Origin: Bradyrhizobium diazoefficiens
GTDB lineage: Bacteria > Pseudomonadota > Alphaproteobacteria > Rhizobiales > Xanthobacteraceae
Direction: 5' to 3'
Assembly: GCF_018131185.1 (NCBI RefSeq)
Contig: NZ_JAFCJE010000005.1
Span: forward strand, 248,001 to 312,000
Length of the DNA stretch: 64,000 nt
The notes under the pieces were generated by a model. That model saw nothing but the letters and a program-made list of their open reading frames with translations. It was not told where the DNA came from and made no database searches. The translations under genes were made by a program, and so were the position numbers. Positions 17,588 to 26,353 of the stretch are shown one piece after another (the first letter of the stretch is position 1; every line of letters starts with the position of its first letter).

Positions 17588-18211
17588 ATGTCGAAATCTC
17601 ACGGCCCCTTGCGTGTTGGCGTCGGCGGCCCGGTCGGATCGGGCAAGACGGCGCTGATGGACCTGCTCTGCAAGACCATGCGCGAACGCTATGACATCGC
17701 CGCGATCACCAACGACATCTACACCAAATGGGATGCGGAGTTCCTCGTGCGCTCGGGCTCGCTGACGCCGGACCGCATTGCCGGCGTCGAGACCGGCGGC
17801 TGCCCGCACACCGCGATCCGCGAGGATGCCTCGATGAATCTCGCCGCGGTCGCGGACATGCGCGCCAAGTTTCCCGGGCTCGATCTCGTGCTGATCGAGT
17901 CCGGCGGCGACAATCTCGCTGCCACTTTTTCCCCGGAGCTGGCCGACCTGACTATTTACGTCATCGACGTCGCCGCCGGCGACAAGATCCCGTCCAAGGG
18001 CGGCCCCGGCATCACCAGGTCCGACCTTCTGGTCATCAACAAGATCGACCTCGCCCCCCATGTCGGCGCCTCCCTGGAGAAGATGGACACGGATGCCAGG
18101 CGCATGCGCGGCGAGCGCCCTTTCGTCATGACCAACCTGAAGAAGAGCGAGGGGCTTGACCGCATCGTCGGCTTCATCGAGGCCAAAGGCGGTTTGAAAC
18201 GGGCCGGCTGA
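17588..18211 (+). CDS. ureG: Urease accessory GTPase UreG
   Basis: 207 residues from ATG 17588, where similarity starts. It is a SIMIBI-class GTPase with P-loop GGPVGSGKTALMD, switch/metal motif ETGGCPHTAIREDASMN (the Cys-Pro-His Ni/Zn site), Walker B-like LIESGGDNLAATFSPELAD and base-recognition NKID. UreG dimerises around nickel and releases it to urease on GTP hydrolysis. It is the last urease gene. No clear terminator follows, and about 260 bp separate it from the kinase gene. Confidence 0.96.
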   Translation: MSKSHGPLRVGVGGPVGSGKTALMDLLCKTMRERYDIAAITNDIYTKWDAEFLVRSGSLTPDRIAGVETGGCPHTAIREDASMNLAAVADMRAKFPGLDLVLIESGGDNLAATFSPELADLTIYVIDVAAGDKIPSKGGPGITRSDLLVINKIDLAPHVGASLEKMDTDARRMRGERPFVMTNLKKSEGLDRIVGFIEAKGGLKRAG

Positions 18212-18471
18212 CGGCGCGACGACTTGGCGCATGCGCTTTTCGTCGTTAACGTTGGGGGCTCGCCGCACCTGCGGAACAAATTTCGGACACGGCGATTGAT
18301 TACCTCCGGCGCTGGGCAGTCCATCCCCGCCAGACCCTCGGCCGGGCCGATTAAGCTTTTCAGGCGACCTAAGTTGCGTACCGATGTCTCCTCCTCCATT
18401 ATCTCTGCCACTGGGGTCCACCCTGTTTCGGCACGTGGCCGTTCGAACGGCGTTCATATGCTTGTTGTTTA

Positions 18472-20163
18472 TTGCCGACCTCCAGCGTTCGCCTGAGTAG
18501 TCGCGTGGTCCGGCTGGGTTTCATCATTGGTTTCATCGCTCTGCTCGGAGTCTTGCTCTCGGGGCTTGCGGCTTATCGCGTCCACGATCAGGAGCTGGCG
18601 CTGGATCGGATCGCGCTCGCGCGTGCGATCGACGTTCACGCCAGTTTGGTCCAGGATCGACTCACCGAGCGCGAGCTGCTCGCACGCGTCGCTTCAGGCC
18701 TGTTCCGCACGCCATCCGTGATCAAGCCGAACATGCTGGAGCCGCTGCGCTCGGCCATCTACGCCTTCAAGACGGATTTCGTGGTGGCCGGCTGGATCGC
18801 CCGGCTGAAGCCGAACGAGCTTACGGCGGCGCAGGCTGCCATTGGCGGCGCCGGCTTCCCGAATCCGAAGATCCGCACCTATGACGACAAGCCGATCAAT
18901 CCCGCCGAGATCACGCAACCGATCGACGTGCTGTTGGATCTCGAGCCGCGCAGCGACGAGACCAAGGCCCTGCCGGGCCGTAGTTACGATCAGGACCCGG
19001 TTCGCAGCGCCATGTTGACGCGCGCCCGGATCGAGAAGAGGTCGGTGGCTTCGGATCCGGTTCCGCTGTTGCACGCCAACGGGCCGGTCGGCGTCATCGT
19101 GGCCGCCCCCGTCGTTCCCGAGGGGGCAACCGAGCCGGCGGGGTTCGTTACGTTCTCCTACGAGCTCGCCTCGCTGATGCTGACCAATGACGACATGTCG
19201 TTGTTCTCGGTCGCGCTCAGGGATCCGCGCAAGGAAGGCGGCGAGCTGATCGCCAACGACCAAGGCGTGGTTTCGACGCGCAGGGCGTTGGTGGACGGAC
19301 CAGCGCCGTCGGCAACGCGCACCGTGAGCTTCGGTGGCCGCGATTGGCAGCTCGGCTACTACGCGAAGACCAACTCGCTGCGTCGTGCTGAGCAGACCGC
19401 CATCATCGTGGCGGCGATCGGCTTTGCGATCACTGCGATGGTCTGCGGGCTGTTCGGCTATGTCGCCTACAACAATCTGAGGCTCAGCCGGGAAATCCAG
19501 GTCAGAATCGGCTTCGAGCGCCGACTGACCGCAGTGATCGACGAGCTCAACCACCGGGTCAAGAACATCCTTGCGGTCATCCAGTCGATCGTGACGCGAA
19601 CCTTGCGTCACGGCTCGGACATCGACGTCGCCCGCGAGCTCCTGATCGGTCGCATCCACGCCATGTCGAACGTGGTTTCTCTGCTCAGCGAGAGCCAATG
19701 GCAGGGAGTCAAGCTGAAGGGCCTGTTCGAGGCACGTGCCATTCCGCATGCCGATCGCATCGCCGTGACCGGTCCCGACATCGCCGTCAGCGCGCGCGCG
19801 GCGCAGAGCCTCTCATTGTTGTTCTTCGAACTGGCCTCGCATTCCGACGAAGGACTGTCGCTGGTCGGAAAGCATCCGCACATCACCGCCAGTTGGACGG
19901 TGACGGGCGAGGGGACTGACGAGGTCTTCCATTTCCGCTGGGAGGAGCTCAACACCAGCGAGGCGACGCGCCGTCCCGATTCCGATTTCGGGCTGATCCT
20001 GCTCGACCGTGTCGCCCCCGAGGCGCTCGGCGGTACGGCCAAGCGCTATTTCACCGATGCCTCGTACGTCTATGAGCTGACCGCACCGATGGAGACGGTG
20101 GTCGACATGACCGAACGCGATCGCACGGACAGGATCTCGGCCCCGGTGAGGCCTGCGCGATAA
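18472..20163 (+). CDS. Membrane sensor histidine kinase, CHASE plus HWE/HisKA_2 type, with degenerate N-box
   Basis: 563 residues if it starts at TTG 18472. The frame is open back to a stop at 18370 but has no ATG or GTG there; GTG 18505 is an alternative. One membrane helix lies near residues 14-34 and another near 310-335, enclosing a ~275-residue periplasmic CHASE-type sensor domain. The cytoplasmic part has the HWE/HisKA_2 phospho-acceptor box ELNHRVKNILAVIQSIV. In the ATPase domain the expected HELATNAxKYGAL box reads FELASHSDEGLSL, so the metal-binding Asn is missing. Kinase activity is therefore doubtful. No response regulator gene is adjacent; a TetR gene converges from the other side. 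Confidence 0.82.
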   Translation: MPTSSVRLSSRVVRLGFIIGFIALLGVLLSGLAAYRVHDQELALDRIALARAIDVHASLVQDRLTERELLARVASGLFRTPSVIKPNMLEPLRSAIYAFKTDFVVAGWIARLKPNELTAAQAAIGGAGFPNPKIRTYDDKPINPAEITQPIDVLLDLEPRSDETKALPGRSYDQDPVRSAMLTRARIEKRSVASDPVPLLHANGPVGVIVAAPVVPEGATEPAGFVTFSYELASLMLTNDDMSLFSVALRDPRKEGGELIANDQGVVSTRRALVDGPAPSATRTVSFGGRDWQLGYYAKTNSLRRAEQTAIIVAAIGFAITAMVCGLFGYVAYNNLRLSREIQVRIGFERRLTAVIDELNHRVKNILAVIQSIVTRTLRHGSDIDVARELLIGRIHAMSNVVSLLSESQWQGVKLKGLFEARAIPHADRIAVTGPDIAVSARAAQSLSLLFFELASHSDEGLSLVGKHPHITASWTVTGEGTDEVFHFRWEELNTSEATRRPDSDFGLILLDRVAPEALGGTAKRYFTDASYVYELTAPMETVVDMTERDRTDRISAPVRPAR

Positions 20164-20174
20164 ACGTCGTGCGG

Positions 20175-20789
20175 CTAAGGTTTCGGCCGCAACACGACGT
20201 CGACCAGATGGCGGGCGTAGCCAGGCGTGATCGGCGCGATGCCGAAGACGTAGCGATAGAAGAGGCCGCCGTAGATCGCGTCGTAGAGATCCTCAGCCGG
20301 GCCTTCGGCCAGGATGCTGCCGTCGTCCTGGCCCGCCGCAATCATCTCCACCAGCGCGTCGCGACGGAATTGCAGATAGCGGGCGTAGAACAACTCGGCC
20401 GAGCCCGTCTTGGAAATGCATTCGGAGATGACGGCGAGTTGAACCCTGCCGAACTCGCCCTGGAGCGCTTCGGCGTAGGCCGCCGCATGGCGGCGAGTGC
20501 GCGCCGCGGGGCTGCCGTAACTCGCCGGGGGCAGCGGCAGCATCTGCGCGGCATGCTGGAGAAAGGCGTCGATCAAAAGCGCCTCGCGCGACGGCCACCA
20601 TTTGTAGATCGTCATCTTGGAGACGCTAGAGTGGCGAGCGACCGCGTCGATGGTGGTGGCGGCAAGTCCGGTAGACGCCATCAGCGTGTAGGCGCTTTCG
20701 AGAATGGCGTTGCTGGTCTCGATCGACCGCGGCCGGCCGCGTCGAGGAGCGCTGTCGGTCCCGTTACCCCCGCCATTCGCCGTCACCAC
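20175..20789 (-). CDS. TetR/AcrR family transcriptional regulator
   Basis: 204 residues from GTG 20789. The N-terminal helix-turn-helix spans about residues 20-65: ILESAYTLMASTGLAATTIDAVARHSSVSKMTIYKWWPSREALL, the usual TetR pattern ending in the Y-x-x-F/W motif. It is preceded by a RRGRPRS basic arm. The C-terminal ligand domain has a TetR_C-like FGRVQLAVISE region. It likely represses a nearby or own promoter on loss of a small ligand. The upstream neighbour on the same strand, opgC, ends 78 bp before its start, so co-regulation is possible. Its target is unknown. Confidence 0.9.
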   Translation of the reverse strand: MVTANGGGNGTDSAPRRGRPRSIETSNAILESAYTLMASTGLAATTIDAVARHSSVSKMTIYKWWPSREALLIDAFLQHAAQMLPLPPASYGSPAARTRRHAAAYAEALQGEFGRVQLAVISECISKTGSAELFYARYLQFRRDALVEMIAAGQDDGSILAEGPAEDLYDAIYGGLFYRYVFGIAPITPGYARHLVDVVLRPKP

Positions 20790-20867
20790 GCCCGGTCTCC
20801 TCGCGCAATCCGCTCTCGCTCCGGGATAGCGCAGCCGCGACGGTCAACCTAGCGGAATCGCGACCGG

Positions 20868-22010
20868 CTAGGCTTGCTGCCGCAAAGCGGCGGGCAGATC
20901 CTGCCATTTCGACCAGGCGACGTAGTAGGCCACTGCGGTCATGGCGGCGAATCCGGCGAGGCTCACCACGACCTGCATCACCATCAGATTGGCACTGGTG
21001 ATCAGGATGAGATGGCCGGCGAAGGACAGGAACACTCCGACGCAGAACACGGCGAGCCATTCCTCGCCGCATCTGATGACCGCCTGGAGCGGCTTCAGCC
21101 GCAATCCGGGGTGATCGGCCGGAATGAGATGGGTCGCCAGGAAGGCGAGCGCGAGGAAGTGAACCACGCGATAGGGTGCAAGGTTTTCCTTGTCCGTCGG
21201 CGCGATGCTGTCGAGCACAATGTCCGGCAAATAGGCGGACAATTCCGGCGAACGGCGCAGCAAGGTGACGGCCATCGCGAACACGAGATAGGTCCCGGCC
21301 AGTATCCGCAGCCAGGGCAGGTCGCGTAACGCGCGCCCGGGCGCGCCTGTCACGGCGAACCAGCCGCCGAGCACCATCAGCATCTGCCAGCAGAGCGGAT
21401 TGAAGGTCCACTCCTGGTCCGGATAGACCCGGAAATTCCAGTCGAACCAGCGTGCGGCGAGATACAGCGCGACCGATGCCGCCAGCGTCACGTTCGGCCG
21501 CCGCAACAGGCCCCACAGTGCGAATGGAAAGAAGGCCATCAACGGGATCATCAGTTGCAGCAGGTCGAGGTTCAGCGGCTCCTCCAGGAGCACCAGGCCG
21601 CGGACCAGGATGCGCAGCGGGTGCTCGAGAATTCCCGAGATGTTGTATTGGTGGATGATTTCCGGCGCCATCGACTGCGAGGCGACATAGGCGATGGTGT
21701 CGATATAGATCACGAACAGCACGACATAGGCGGCATAGAGCCGCCAGACGCGGCGGAAGATGCGCGTCGCCGCGACCATGTAGCCGCGCTCCAGCGCCAT
21801 CCGGCCGTGGATGATGGCAACGCCATAGCCGACCACGAATACGAACAAATCGGCGGCGCCGCTGAAGCCGAAGTTGCGCAGCGTCAGCAGGTTGACGACG
21901 TTGTTCGGGATATGGTCGACGAAAATCGACCAATTGGCGATGCCGAGCGTCAAGTACAGCCTGGCGTCATGCTGGAATGCGGAGAGGTTCGCCTTGACGG
22001 AAGGTTTCAT
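20868..22010 (-). CDS. OpgC-domain membrane acyltransferase
   Basis: 380 residues with about ten hydrophobic helices. The N-terminus RLYLTLGIANWSIFVDHIPNNVV and GFSGAADLFVFVVGYG are typical of the OpgC family, which belongs to the wider acyltransferase-3 group. Characterised OpgC adds succinyl groups to osmoregulated periplasmic glucans. In this lineage the glucans are cyclic, so a substituent-transfer role is plausible, but the donor and acceptor cannot be read from sequence. No glucan synthase gene is in the window. Confidence 0.87.
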   Translation of the reverse strand: MKPSVKANLSAFQHDARLYLTLGIANWSIFVDHIPNNVVNLLTLRNFGFSGAADLFVFVVGYGVAIIHGRMALERGYMVAATRIFRRVWRLYAAYVVLFVIYIDTIAYVASQSMAPEIIHQYNISGILEHPLRILVRGLVLLEEPLNLDLLQLMIPLMAFFPFALWGLLRRPNVTLAASVALYLAARWFDWNFRVYPDQEWTFNPLCWQMLMVLGGWFAVTGAPGRALRDLPWLRILAGTYLVFAMAVTLLRRSPELSAYLPDIVLDSIAPTDKENLAPYRVVHFLALAFLATHLIPADHPGLRLKPLQAVIRCGEEWLAVFCVGVFLSFAGHLILITSANLMVMQVVVSLAGFAAMTAVAYYVAWSKWQDLPAALRQQA

Positions 22011-22175
22011 TGAGTAAAATAGCTTTGGGAATCAGGTTGATGCTTTTACCGGCAACCGCCTGCCCATCCGAGTAGCGTTTGCGTGAGCGGGGGCATTCCT
22101 GCCGCATGGCCAAAAATTGGGCGGCGCCGTCTGCATGCAATGATTGGAACGAAATTTTCTAACCCGATCGAACCG

Positions 22176-22631
22176 TCACTCGGCCGGTTCGGCCGATACC
22201 TCGTCGGACACGCCGGCGCGGCTCGCCATGATGCCGAGGGCGACGCCGCCGATCGCCAGGATCGGCAGCAGCCGCTTGACGCCGATGGCACGAACGATCT
22301 GGAGCCCTGTGGCGAGCAGCATGGGATCCGCGAGCATGCTTTGCGCCGCCGATTTCGCGGCCCGCTCGGCCGCGATCTGGGCTTGCTTGCGCAGCTCCCG
22401 CTTGTAGACCCAGTAGCTCACCGCTGCGGCCACGGTCAGGAGAAAGAAAACGCCGGCACCCGCGAGGCAGGCCTGCACCGGACCATACTTGTCGAGCACC
22501 GAGATGAACGCCGCCGCGCACAGGAAGCAGGTGGTGATGAACAGCGCGAACGCCGCGCCAGCGGCCAGGGAGGTCAGCCGCACAGTCGTGCCGGTGGACG
22601 CACTGATCCCGTCGATGATGCGCTGAAACAT
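22176..22631 (-). CDS. Two-helix membrane protein, YqjE/holin-like
   Basis: 151 residues from ATG 22631, 7 bases after an AGGAG ribosome site; the frame upstream is open but has no such site. Two strong hydrophobic segments (about residues 18-45 and 53-77) form a hairpin, followed by a charged YKRELRKQAQIAAERAAK helix and a third weaker hydrophobic segment near the C-terminus. The size and topology recall YqjE (DUF1469/phage holin superfamily 6), which is often encoded next to a DUF883 protein, as here. The assignment rests on topology and neighbourhood, not on clear motifs. It is likely co-transcribed with the DUF883 gene from the EcfG-type promoter at 23135-23159. Confidence 0.65.
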   Translation of the reverse strand: MFQRIIDGISASTGTTVRLTSLAAGAAFALFITTCFLCAAAFISVLDKYGPVQACLAGAGVFFLLTVAAAVSYWVYKRELRKQAQIAAERAAKSAAQSMLADPMLLATGLQIVRAIGVKRLLPILAIGGVALGIMASRAGVSDEVSAEPAE

Positions 22632-22724
22632 GGCCTTGCTCCTCAAATCCCCACAAGCCGAATCGTCCACAAGCCGCCATCGGCGGCGCGGTAGCGCCGC
22701 CGTCTCAATACCCGTTTGCGCTAC

Positions 22725-23096
22725 CTACCGGCGCCAGGCGGCGCCGATCAGGAAGCCGATGCCGAGCGCGAGACCGACGGTCGCGAGCGGGCGCTGCGTG
22801 ATCGCGTCTTCGAGAGTCTCTTCGATCGATCCGTAGGCCTCCTGGGCCGCGCCCATCATTGCGCTGCCGCGCTCCGACATGTCGTCCATCGCGGAGTCCA
22901 CGTTCTCGCGGGCCTGGCGATAGCCTCGGCGCGCCTGTTTGCTGGTGGAATTGGCGAAGGTATTGAGCGCGTCGGTAATCTGGTCGGTGAGGGCGGCGAT
23001 ATCGCTTTTCACGGCTGCTACATCCTTCTCGAGGCGTTCTCTGGTGGCTTTGTCGGTCCAGTCTCTCATCCCGGCTTCGGCATTGGGCATGGACAT
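22725..23096 (-). CDS. DUF883 (ElaB/YqjD) family membrane-anchored protein
   Basis: 123 residues. A long amphipathic, probably coiled-coil region (residues ~15-90, e.g. LEKDVAAVKSDIAALTDQITDAL) is followed by a C-terminal anchor helix, ATVGLALGIGFLIGAAW, ending in Arg-Arg. This is the ElaB/YqjD/YgaM layout. In E. coli these proteins bind ribosomes in stationary phase through the soluble part and anchor them at the inner membrane. A perfect EcfG-type promoter lies 39 bases upstream of the start, consistent with general-stress or stationary-phase expression. Confidence 0.87.
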   Translation of the reverse strand: MSMPNAEAGMRDWTDKATRERLEKDVAAVKSDIAALTDQITDALNTFANSTSKQARRGYRQARENVDSAMDDMSERGSAMMGAAQEAYGSIEETLEDAITQRPLATVGLALGIGFLIGAAWRR

Positions 23097-23134
23097 CAGG
23101 AGCTCCGTACTGTTGACGGCTGAGATAGCCGGAG

Positions 23135-23159
23135 AACGTTTCGTCGTCGGGGAAGTTCC
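23135..23159 (-). promoter_or_regulatory. EcfG general-stress promoter of the DUF883 gene
   Basis: Minus strand: GGAAC (23159-23155), 16 bases, CGTT (23138-23135). It matches the alphaproteobacterial EcfG consensus GGAAC-N16/17-CGTT exactly and sits just ahead of the DUF883 start. Confidence 0.8.
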
Positions 23160-23174
23160 GATCGCGGAAACCGG

Positions 23175-24287
23175 TCAGTCCTGCGGCAGCTGCGGCGCAT
23201 CCGCCGGCAACAGATGCTCCTTGAGGATCAGCGCGACGATCAGCAGCGGCGACGACAGGAAGGCGCCCATCGGTCCCCACATCCAGGTCCAGAATGCCAG
23301 CGCAAGCAGGACCGCAAGTGCGTTCAGCGCCAGCCGCCGGCCGATGATGGTCGGGGTGATGAAGTGTCCTTCCAGGAAGGTGAGGCCGCCGAAGGCGAGC
23401 GCGGCCATGAGCCCGCCGCTGATGGTCGGGAAGGCGACCATCCCCACCACGACCAGCACCACGAACATCGCGATGGGCCCGATGATCGGGATGAAATTGA
23501 GCGTTGCCGCCAGCGCGCCAAGCCCGGCCGGATTGGGCATGCCGGTGAGCGCGCAGATGATGCCGGTGGCGACGCCGACGCCGACATTGATGAGGGTGAC
23601 GGTCAACAGGTAATTGCCGAGATGGACCTCGATCTCGTTCAGGATCCGGAGCGTACGCAGCCGCGCGTCATGATTGCTGAAAGTCATGATCACCGCCCGC
23701 CGCAGGTCGCGCCAGCTTGCGATGAACAGGATGAGGGTGACGAAGAACAGCAGGAATTCGGTAAAGGTCGGCGACAGGTATTCCAGCGTGGGCTGCACCC
23801 ACTCCACCTTCGGCATGTGAATGCTAGGAAACCCCTCCGAGCCGCCGACCATGCCTTGCAGCTCACGCCAAAGCGCCAGCGGCCGATCGAACACGTGCAG
23901 CTTGTCTTTCAACTGCGCGCTGAGCTCCGGCAGGCGCGTGCTCCATTCCATGGCGGGAGCAGCGATCAATGCGACAATGAAGGCAACGACGGCGGTCACC
24001 GCGATCACGATCAGGGCGGCGCCGAGTCCGCGCGGCACCTTGCATCGTTCGAGGAAATTCGCAGCCGGCGACAGCATCGTGCCGGTGACGAAGGCCATCA
24101 CCACGGGCAGGAAGAACGCCCTCCCGAGATAAAGCACGGCGACGACTGCAATCAGGAGCAAGCCAGCGAGCGCGAAGGCGACAAATTCGGTGCGGCGGAT
24201 GACCGGCGGTAGCTCGGTATGTCTCTCGGGGAGCGGCTCGCCTTCGCCGTTGCCCGGAATCAGACGTTCACTGGGAAGGACGCGCAC
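23175..24287 (-). CDS. AI-2E family transporter (PerM/TqsA-like permease)
   Basis: 370 residues from GTG 24287, which follows a GGGAGAG ribosome site by 6 bases; the long upstream frame is arginine-rich, non-protein-like sequence. About eight helices are arranged as in the AI-2E exporter family (formerly UPF0118): LYLGRAFFLPVVMAFVTGTMLSP near the start, a soluble insertion around residues 100-170, then NYLLTVTLINVGVGVATGI, FIPIIGP and EGHFITPTIIGRRL. Members export autoinducer-2 or act in sodium/proton exchange; the substrate here is unknown. A near-match to an EcfG promoter (24340-24364) precedes it. Confidence 0.9.
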   Translation of the reverse strand: MRVLPSERLIPGNGEGEPLPERHTELPPVIRRTEFVAFALAGLLLIAVVAVLYLGRAFFLPVVMAFVTGTMLSPAANFLERCKVPRGLGAALIVIAVTAVVAFIVALIAAPAMEWSTRLPELSAQLKDKLHVFDRPLALWRELQGMVGGSEGFPSIHMPKVEWVQPTLEYLSPTFTEFLLFFVTLILFIASWRDLRRAVIMTFSNHDARLRTLRILNEIEVHLGNYLLTVTLINVGVGVATGIICALTGMPNPAGLGALAATLNFIPIIGPIAMFVVLVVVGMVAFPTISGGLMAALAFGGLTFLEGHFITPTIIGRRLALNALAVLLALAFWTWMWGPMGAFLSSPLLIVALILKEHLLPADAPQLPQD

Positions 24288-24339
24288 AATTTCTCTCCCG
24301 CACGGAAGCCTCGATCCGCGCGCCCATTGACTGATTGAC

Positions 24340-24364
24340 AATGCGCGACCACCGCGCCGGTTCC
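24340..24364 (-). promoter_or_regulatory. Weak EcfG-like promoter upstream of the AI-2E gene
   Basis: Minus strand: GGAAC (24364-24360), 16 bases, CATT (24343-24340). One base differs from the CGTT consensus. Suggested mainly because neighbouring genes have exact matches. Confidence 0.4.
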
Positions 24365-24496
24365 ATCGCGGCTTCGTGAACACGCGCTCGCTTGACTGTG
24401 ACAAGGCTGCCGCGCACCGCGCCGGAACTTGCGTCGCATCTGCGGAGTTCACTGGGACGCGCATCACCCTGATGCACACATCCAACGGGGCAGCAC

Positions 24497-25270
24497 ATGA
24501 CAAAATTCTCTGCAGTCCGTCGCAGCCTTTCGCCGCGCGCCGTCGCCGCATTTGCCTTCGCAGCCGCTCTGGCCGCGGTGCCCTTCGGAGGCGCGAGCGG
24601 GCAGACCTTCGGCTACGTGCCGATGCAGCCGCAAGCGTACCCTCAGGCCCAGGATGACTCGCACGGCTACGCGAACGAGGCACCGCAGGCGGCTGACGAG
24701 GATGCCCAGCTGCCCGATCGCCTGCGCAGGCAGATCGTCGGCTTCGACCGCAGCGAGACGGCCGGCACTATCGTGATCGACACCAACAATACCTATCTCT
24801 ACTACGTGCTCGGCAACGGCCGTGCGATCCGTTATGGCGTCGGCGTCGGCCGCGAAGGCTTTACCTGGTCCGGCGTGCAGAGCGTCAGCCGCAAGGCGGA
24901 GTGGCCGGACTGGCATCCGCCGGTCGAGATGATCGCGCGTCAGCCCTATCTGCCGCGGTTCGTCGCCGGCGGACCCGGCAACCCGCTCGGCGCTCGTGCG
25001 ATGTATCTCGGCTCCAGCGCGTACCGCATCCACGGCACCAACGATCCCTCTACCATCGGCAAGTTCGTATCCTCCGGCTGTATCCGCATGACCAATGAGG
25101 ACGTCATCGACCTGTTCGGCCGCGTCAATGTCGGTGCCAAGGTCGTGGTGCTGCCGAAGAACGCGCCATTGATGGCCAAGGGTGGCGACACCATGCGCAA
25201 GCGCCCGGTGGTGACGGCGATGCCCCCGGGGCGGCAGGCCCTGAATATATCGGCGTCGTCCGTGAACTAG
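24497..25270 (+). CDS. L,D-transpeptidase (YkuD domain)
   Basis: 257 residues. A signal peptide covers about residues 1-38 (AFAAALAAVPFGGASGQ). The YkuD catalytic domain (about residues 90-220) ends in the defining HGTNDPSTIGKFVSSGCIRM motif, with His, Ser, the active-site Cys and Arg. It acts in the periplasm and forms 3-3 peptidoglycan cross-links, or attaches proteins to peptidoglycan; the latter is common in Rhizobiales. A relaxed EcfG-like element with AGTT at -10 (24424-24449) precedes the gene. The DUF2865 gene starts 16 bases after its stop, suggesting an envelope-stress pair. Confidence 0.92.
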   Translation: MTKFSAVRRSLSPRAVAAFAFAAALAAVPFGGASGQTFGYVPMQPQAYPQAQDDSHGYANEAPQAADEDAQLPDRLRRQIVGFDRSETAGTIVIDTNNTYLYYVLGNGRAIRYGVGVGREGFTWSGVQSVSRKAEWPDWHPPVEMIARQPYLPRFVAGGPGNPLGARAMYLGSSAYRIHGTNDPSTIGKFVSSGCIRMTNEDVIDLFGRVNVGAKVVVLPKNAPLMAKGGDTMRKRPVVTAMPPGRQALNISASSVN

Positions 25271-25286
25271 GCTTCAGTGAGGTCAC

Positions 25287-25937
25287 ATGAGTAAACGCTC
25301 GATCCGCAAACTAGCCCCGGGTACGACGGCAATGCTCGCCGTTGCTCTCTCCGGTCTTGCGCTGACGTCGTCGGCACAAGCGCAAGATTTCTTCTCGGCG
25401 CTGTTCGGTGCGTTTGGCGGCCGACCTCCGCAAATCCGGGCGCCGTTTCCCCATGACGACATGCCGCGTTACGATGTGCCGCGCCAGCGGGCCGCCTATG
25501 GCGGGGGCACAGCCTACTGCGTGCGTAGCTGCGACGGCCGTTACTTCCCGGCGCAAGGCAACGACGCCGAGAGCAAGGTGCAGTCCTGCAAGAGCTTCTG
25601 TCCGGCTTCCGAAACCTCGCTGGTCTATGGCAGCAATATCGACGACGCCACCACGGACAGCGGAAAATCCTATTCCAGCCTGCCGAACGCCTTCCGCTAT
25701 CGCAACGAGATCGTCGCGGGCTGCACCTGCAACGGCAAGAATCCGGCCGGGCTCGCATCGGTCAAGGTCGAGGACGATCCTACCTTACGCAAGGGTGATA
25801 TCGTCGCCGGCGCCGACGGCCTCGTGGTCGCCAGCCGCAATGCCAACGATCGCGGTGGTGTCGCGATGAACTTCTCGCCGCTGCCGGACTCGGTGCGCGC
25901 CAAATTCCGCCAGGTGCCGGTGGTGGCGAAGGAGTAG
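25287..25937 (+). CDS. DUF2865 domain secreted protein
   Basis: 216 residues. The N-terminus (LAPGTTAMLAVALSGLALTSSAQA) is a clear signal peptide. The DUF2865 domain spans about residues 65-180: YCVRSCDGRYFP, SCKSFCPAS, LVYGSNIDDA and GCTCNGKNPAGLASV, with six cysteines that probably form three disulfides. Function is unknown; the family is common and restricted largely to Rhizobiales and is periplasmic or cell-wall associated. Placement 16 bases after an L,D-transpeptidase suggests a role in the cell envelope. Confidence 0.87.
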   Translation: MSKRSIRKLAPGTTAMLAVALSGLALTSSAQAQDFFSALFGAFGGRPPQIRAPFPHDDMPRYDVPRQRAAYGGGTAYCVRSCDGRYFPAQGNDAESKVQSCKSFCPASETSLVYGSNIDDATTDSGKSYSSLPNAFRYRNEIVAGCTCNGKNPAGLASVKVEDDPTLRKGDIVAGADGLVVASRNANDRGGVAMNFSPLPDSVRAKFRQVPVVAKE

Positions 25938-26066
25938 GGTGGCGTTAGCTGCATTGCCGCGCTAGCCCGCGCTCGCGGCGCCCCGGAACCTGAATTCCGG
26001 CCGACGTCGCATGCAGCCAGTCGGACAAGTGCATATTCGCGAGACATTGCAGCGGGTTGCAGTGAT

Positions 26067-26091
26067 GGAACCAGGACCCGAGACGCGCGTT
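26067..26091 (+). promoter_or_regulatory. EcfG general-stress promoter of the 51-residue membrane protein
   Basis: GGAAC (26067-26071), 16 bases, CGTT (26088-26091): exact consensus. The small gene at 26130 begins about 40 bases downstream. Confidence 0.8.
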
Positions 26092-26129
26092 AGAGCAGCG
26101 GTCGCAATTTGCCTGAAGGGGGTCTCGCG

Positions 26130-26285
26130 ATGCTGGTGGGTGTACTCGTCACTTTTCTTGTCGTCATTCTCGTCCTTTATCTCATCAACATGTTGCCGAT
26201 GGACGGCCGCGCCAAGCAGATCGCGCGCGTGATCGTCATCATCATCGGTATCGTCTCGTTGCTGAAATATCTCGCGGTGTTCTAG
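26130..26285 (+). CDS. Small membrane protein, Thivi_2564 type
   Basis: 51 residues (ATG 26130, TAG 26283-26285), short enough to be missed by length-filtered gene calling. Two hydrophobic helices, VGVLVTFLVVILVLYLINML and a second near residues 32-50, flank a short MDGRAKQIAR loop. This is the layout of the Thivi_2564 family of tiny inner-membrane proteins, whose function is unknown. GAAGGGGG about 9 bases upstream can serve as ribosome site. An exact EcfG promoter precedes it, and a bidirectional hairpin ends it, so it is a single-gene stress unit. Confidence 0.8.
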   Translation: MLVGVLVTFLVVILVLYLINMLPMDGRAKQIARVIVIIIGIVSLLKYLAVF

Positions 26286-26315
26286 CGGAGGCACTTGCCG
26301 CTGTGCCGAACCAAA

Positions 26316-26339
26316 AAGCCCCGGCGTGAGCCGGGGCTT
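26316..26339. terminator. Bidirectional terminator between small membrane protein and csbD
   Basis: A 9-bp stem (AAGCCCCGG with CCGGGGCTT) and a 6-base loop, with an A run on the left that becomes a T run for minus-strand transcripts. It separates two converging stress genes. Confidence 0.8.
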
Positions 26340-26353
26340 GGTTTGTACCTGCT

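Noticed and set aside
24424..24449. EcfG promoter for the L,D-transpeptidase (GGAAC-N17-AGTT)
   Set aside because: The -10 differs and the spacer is 17; mentioned in the gene entry only.
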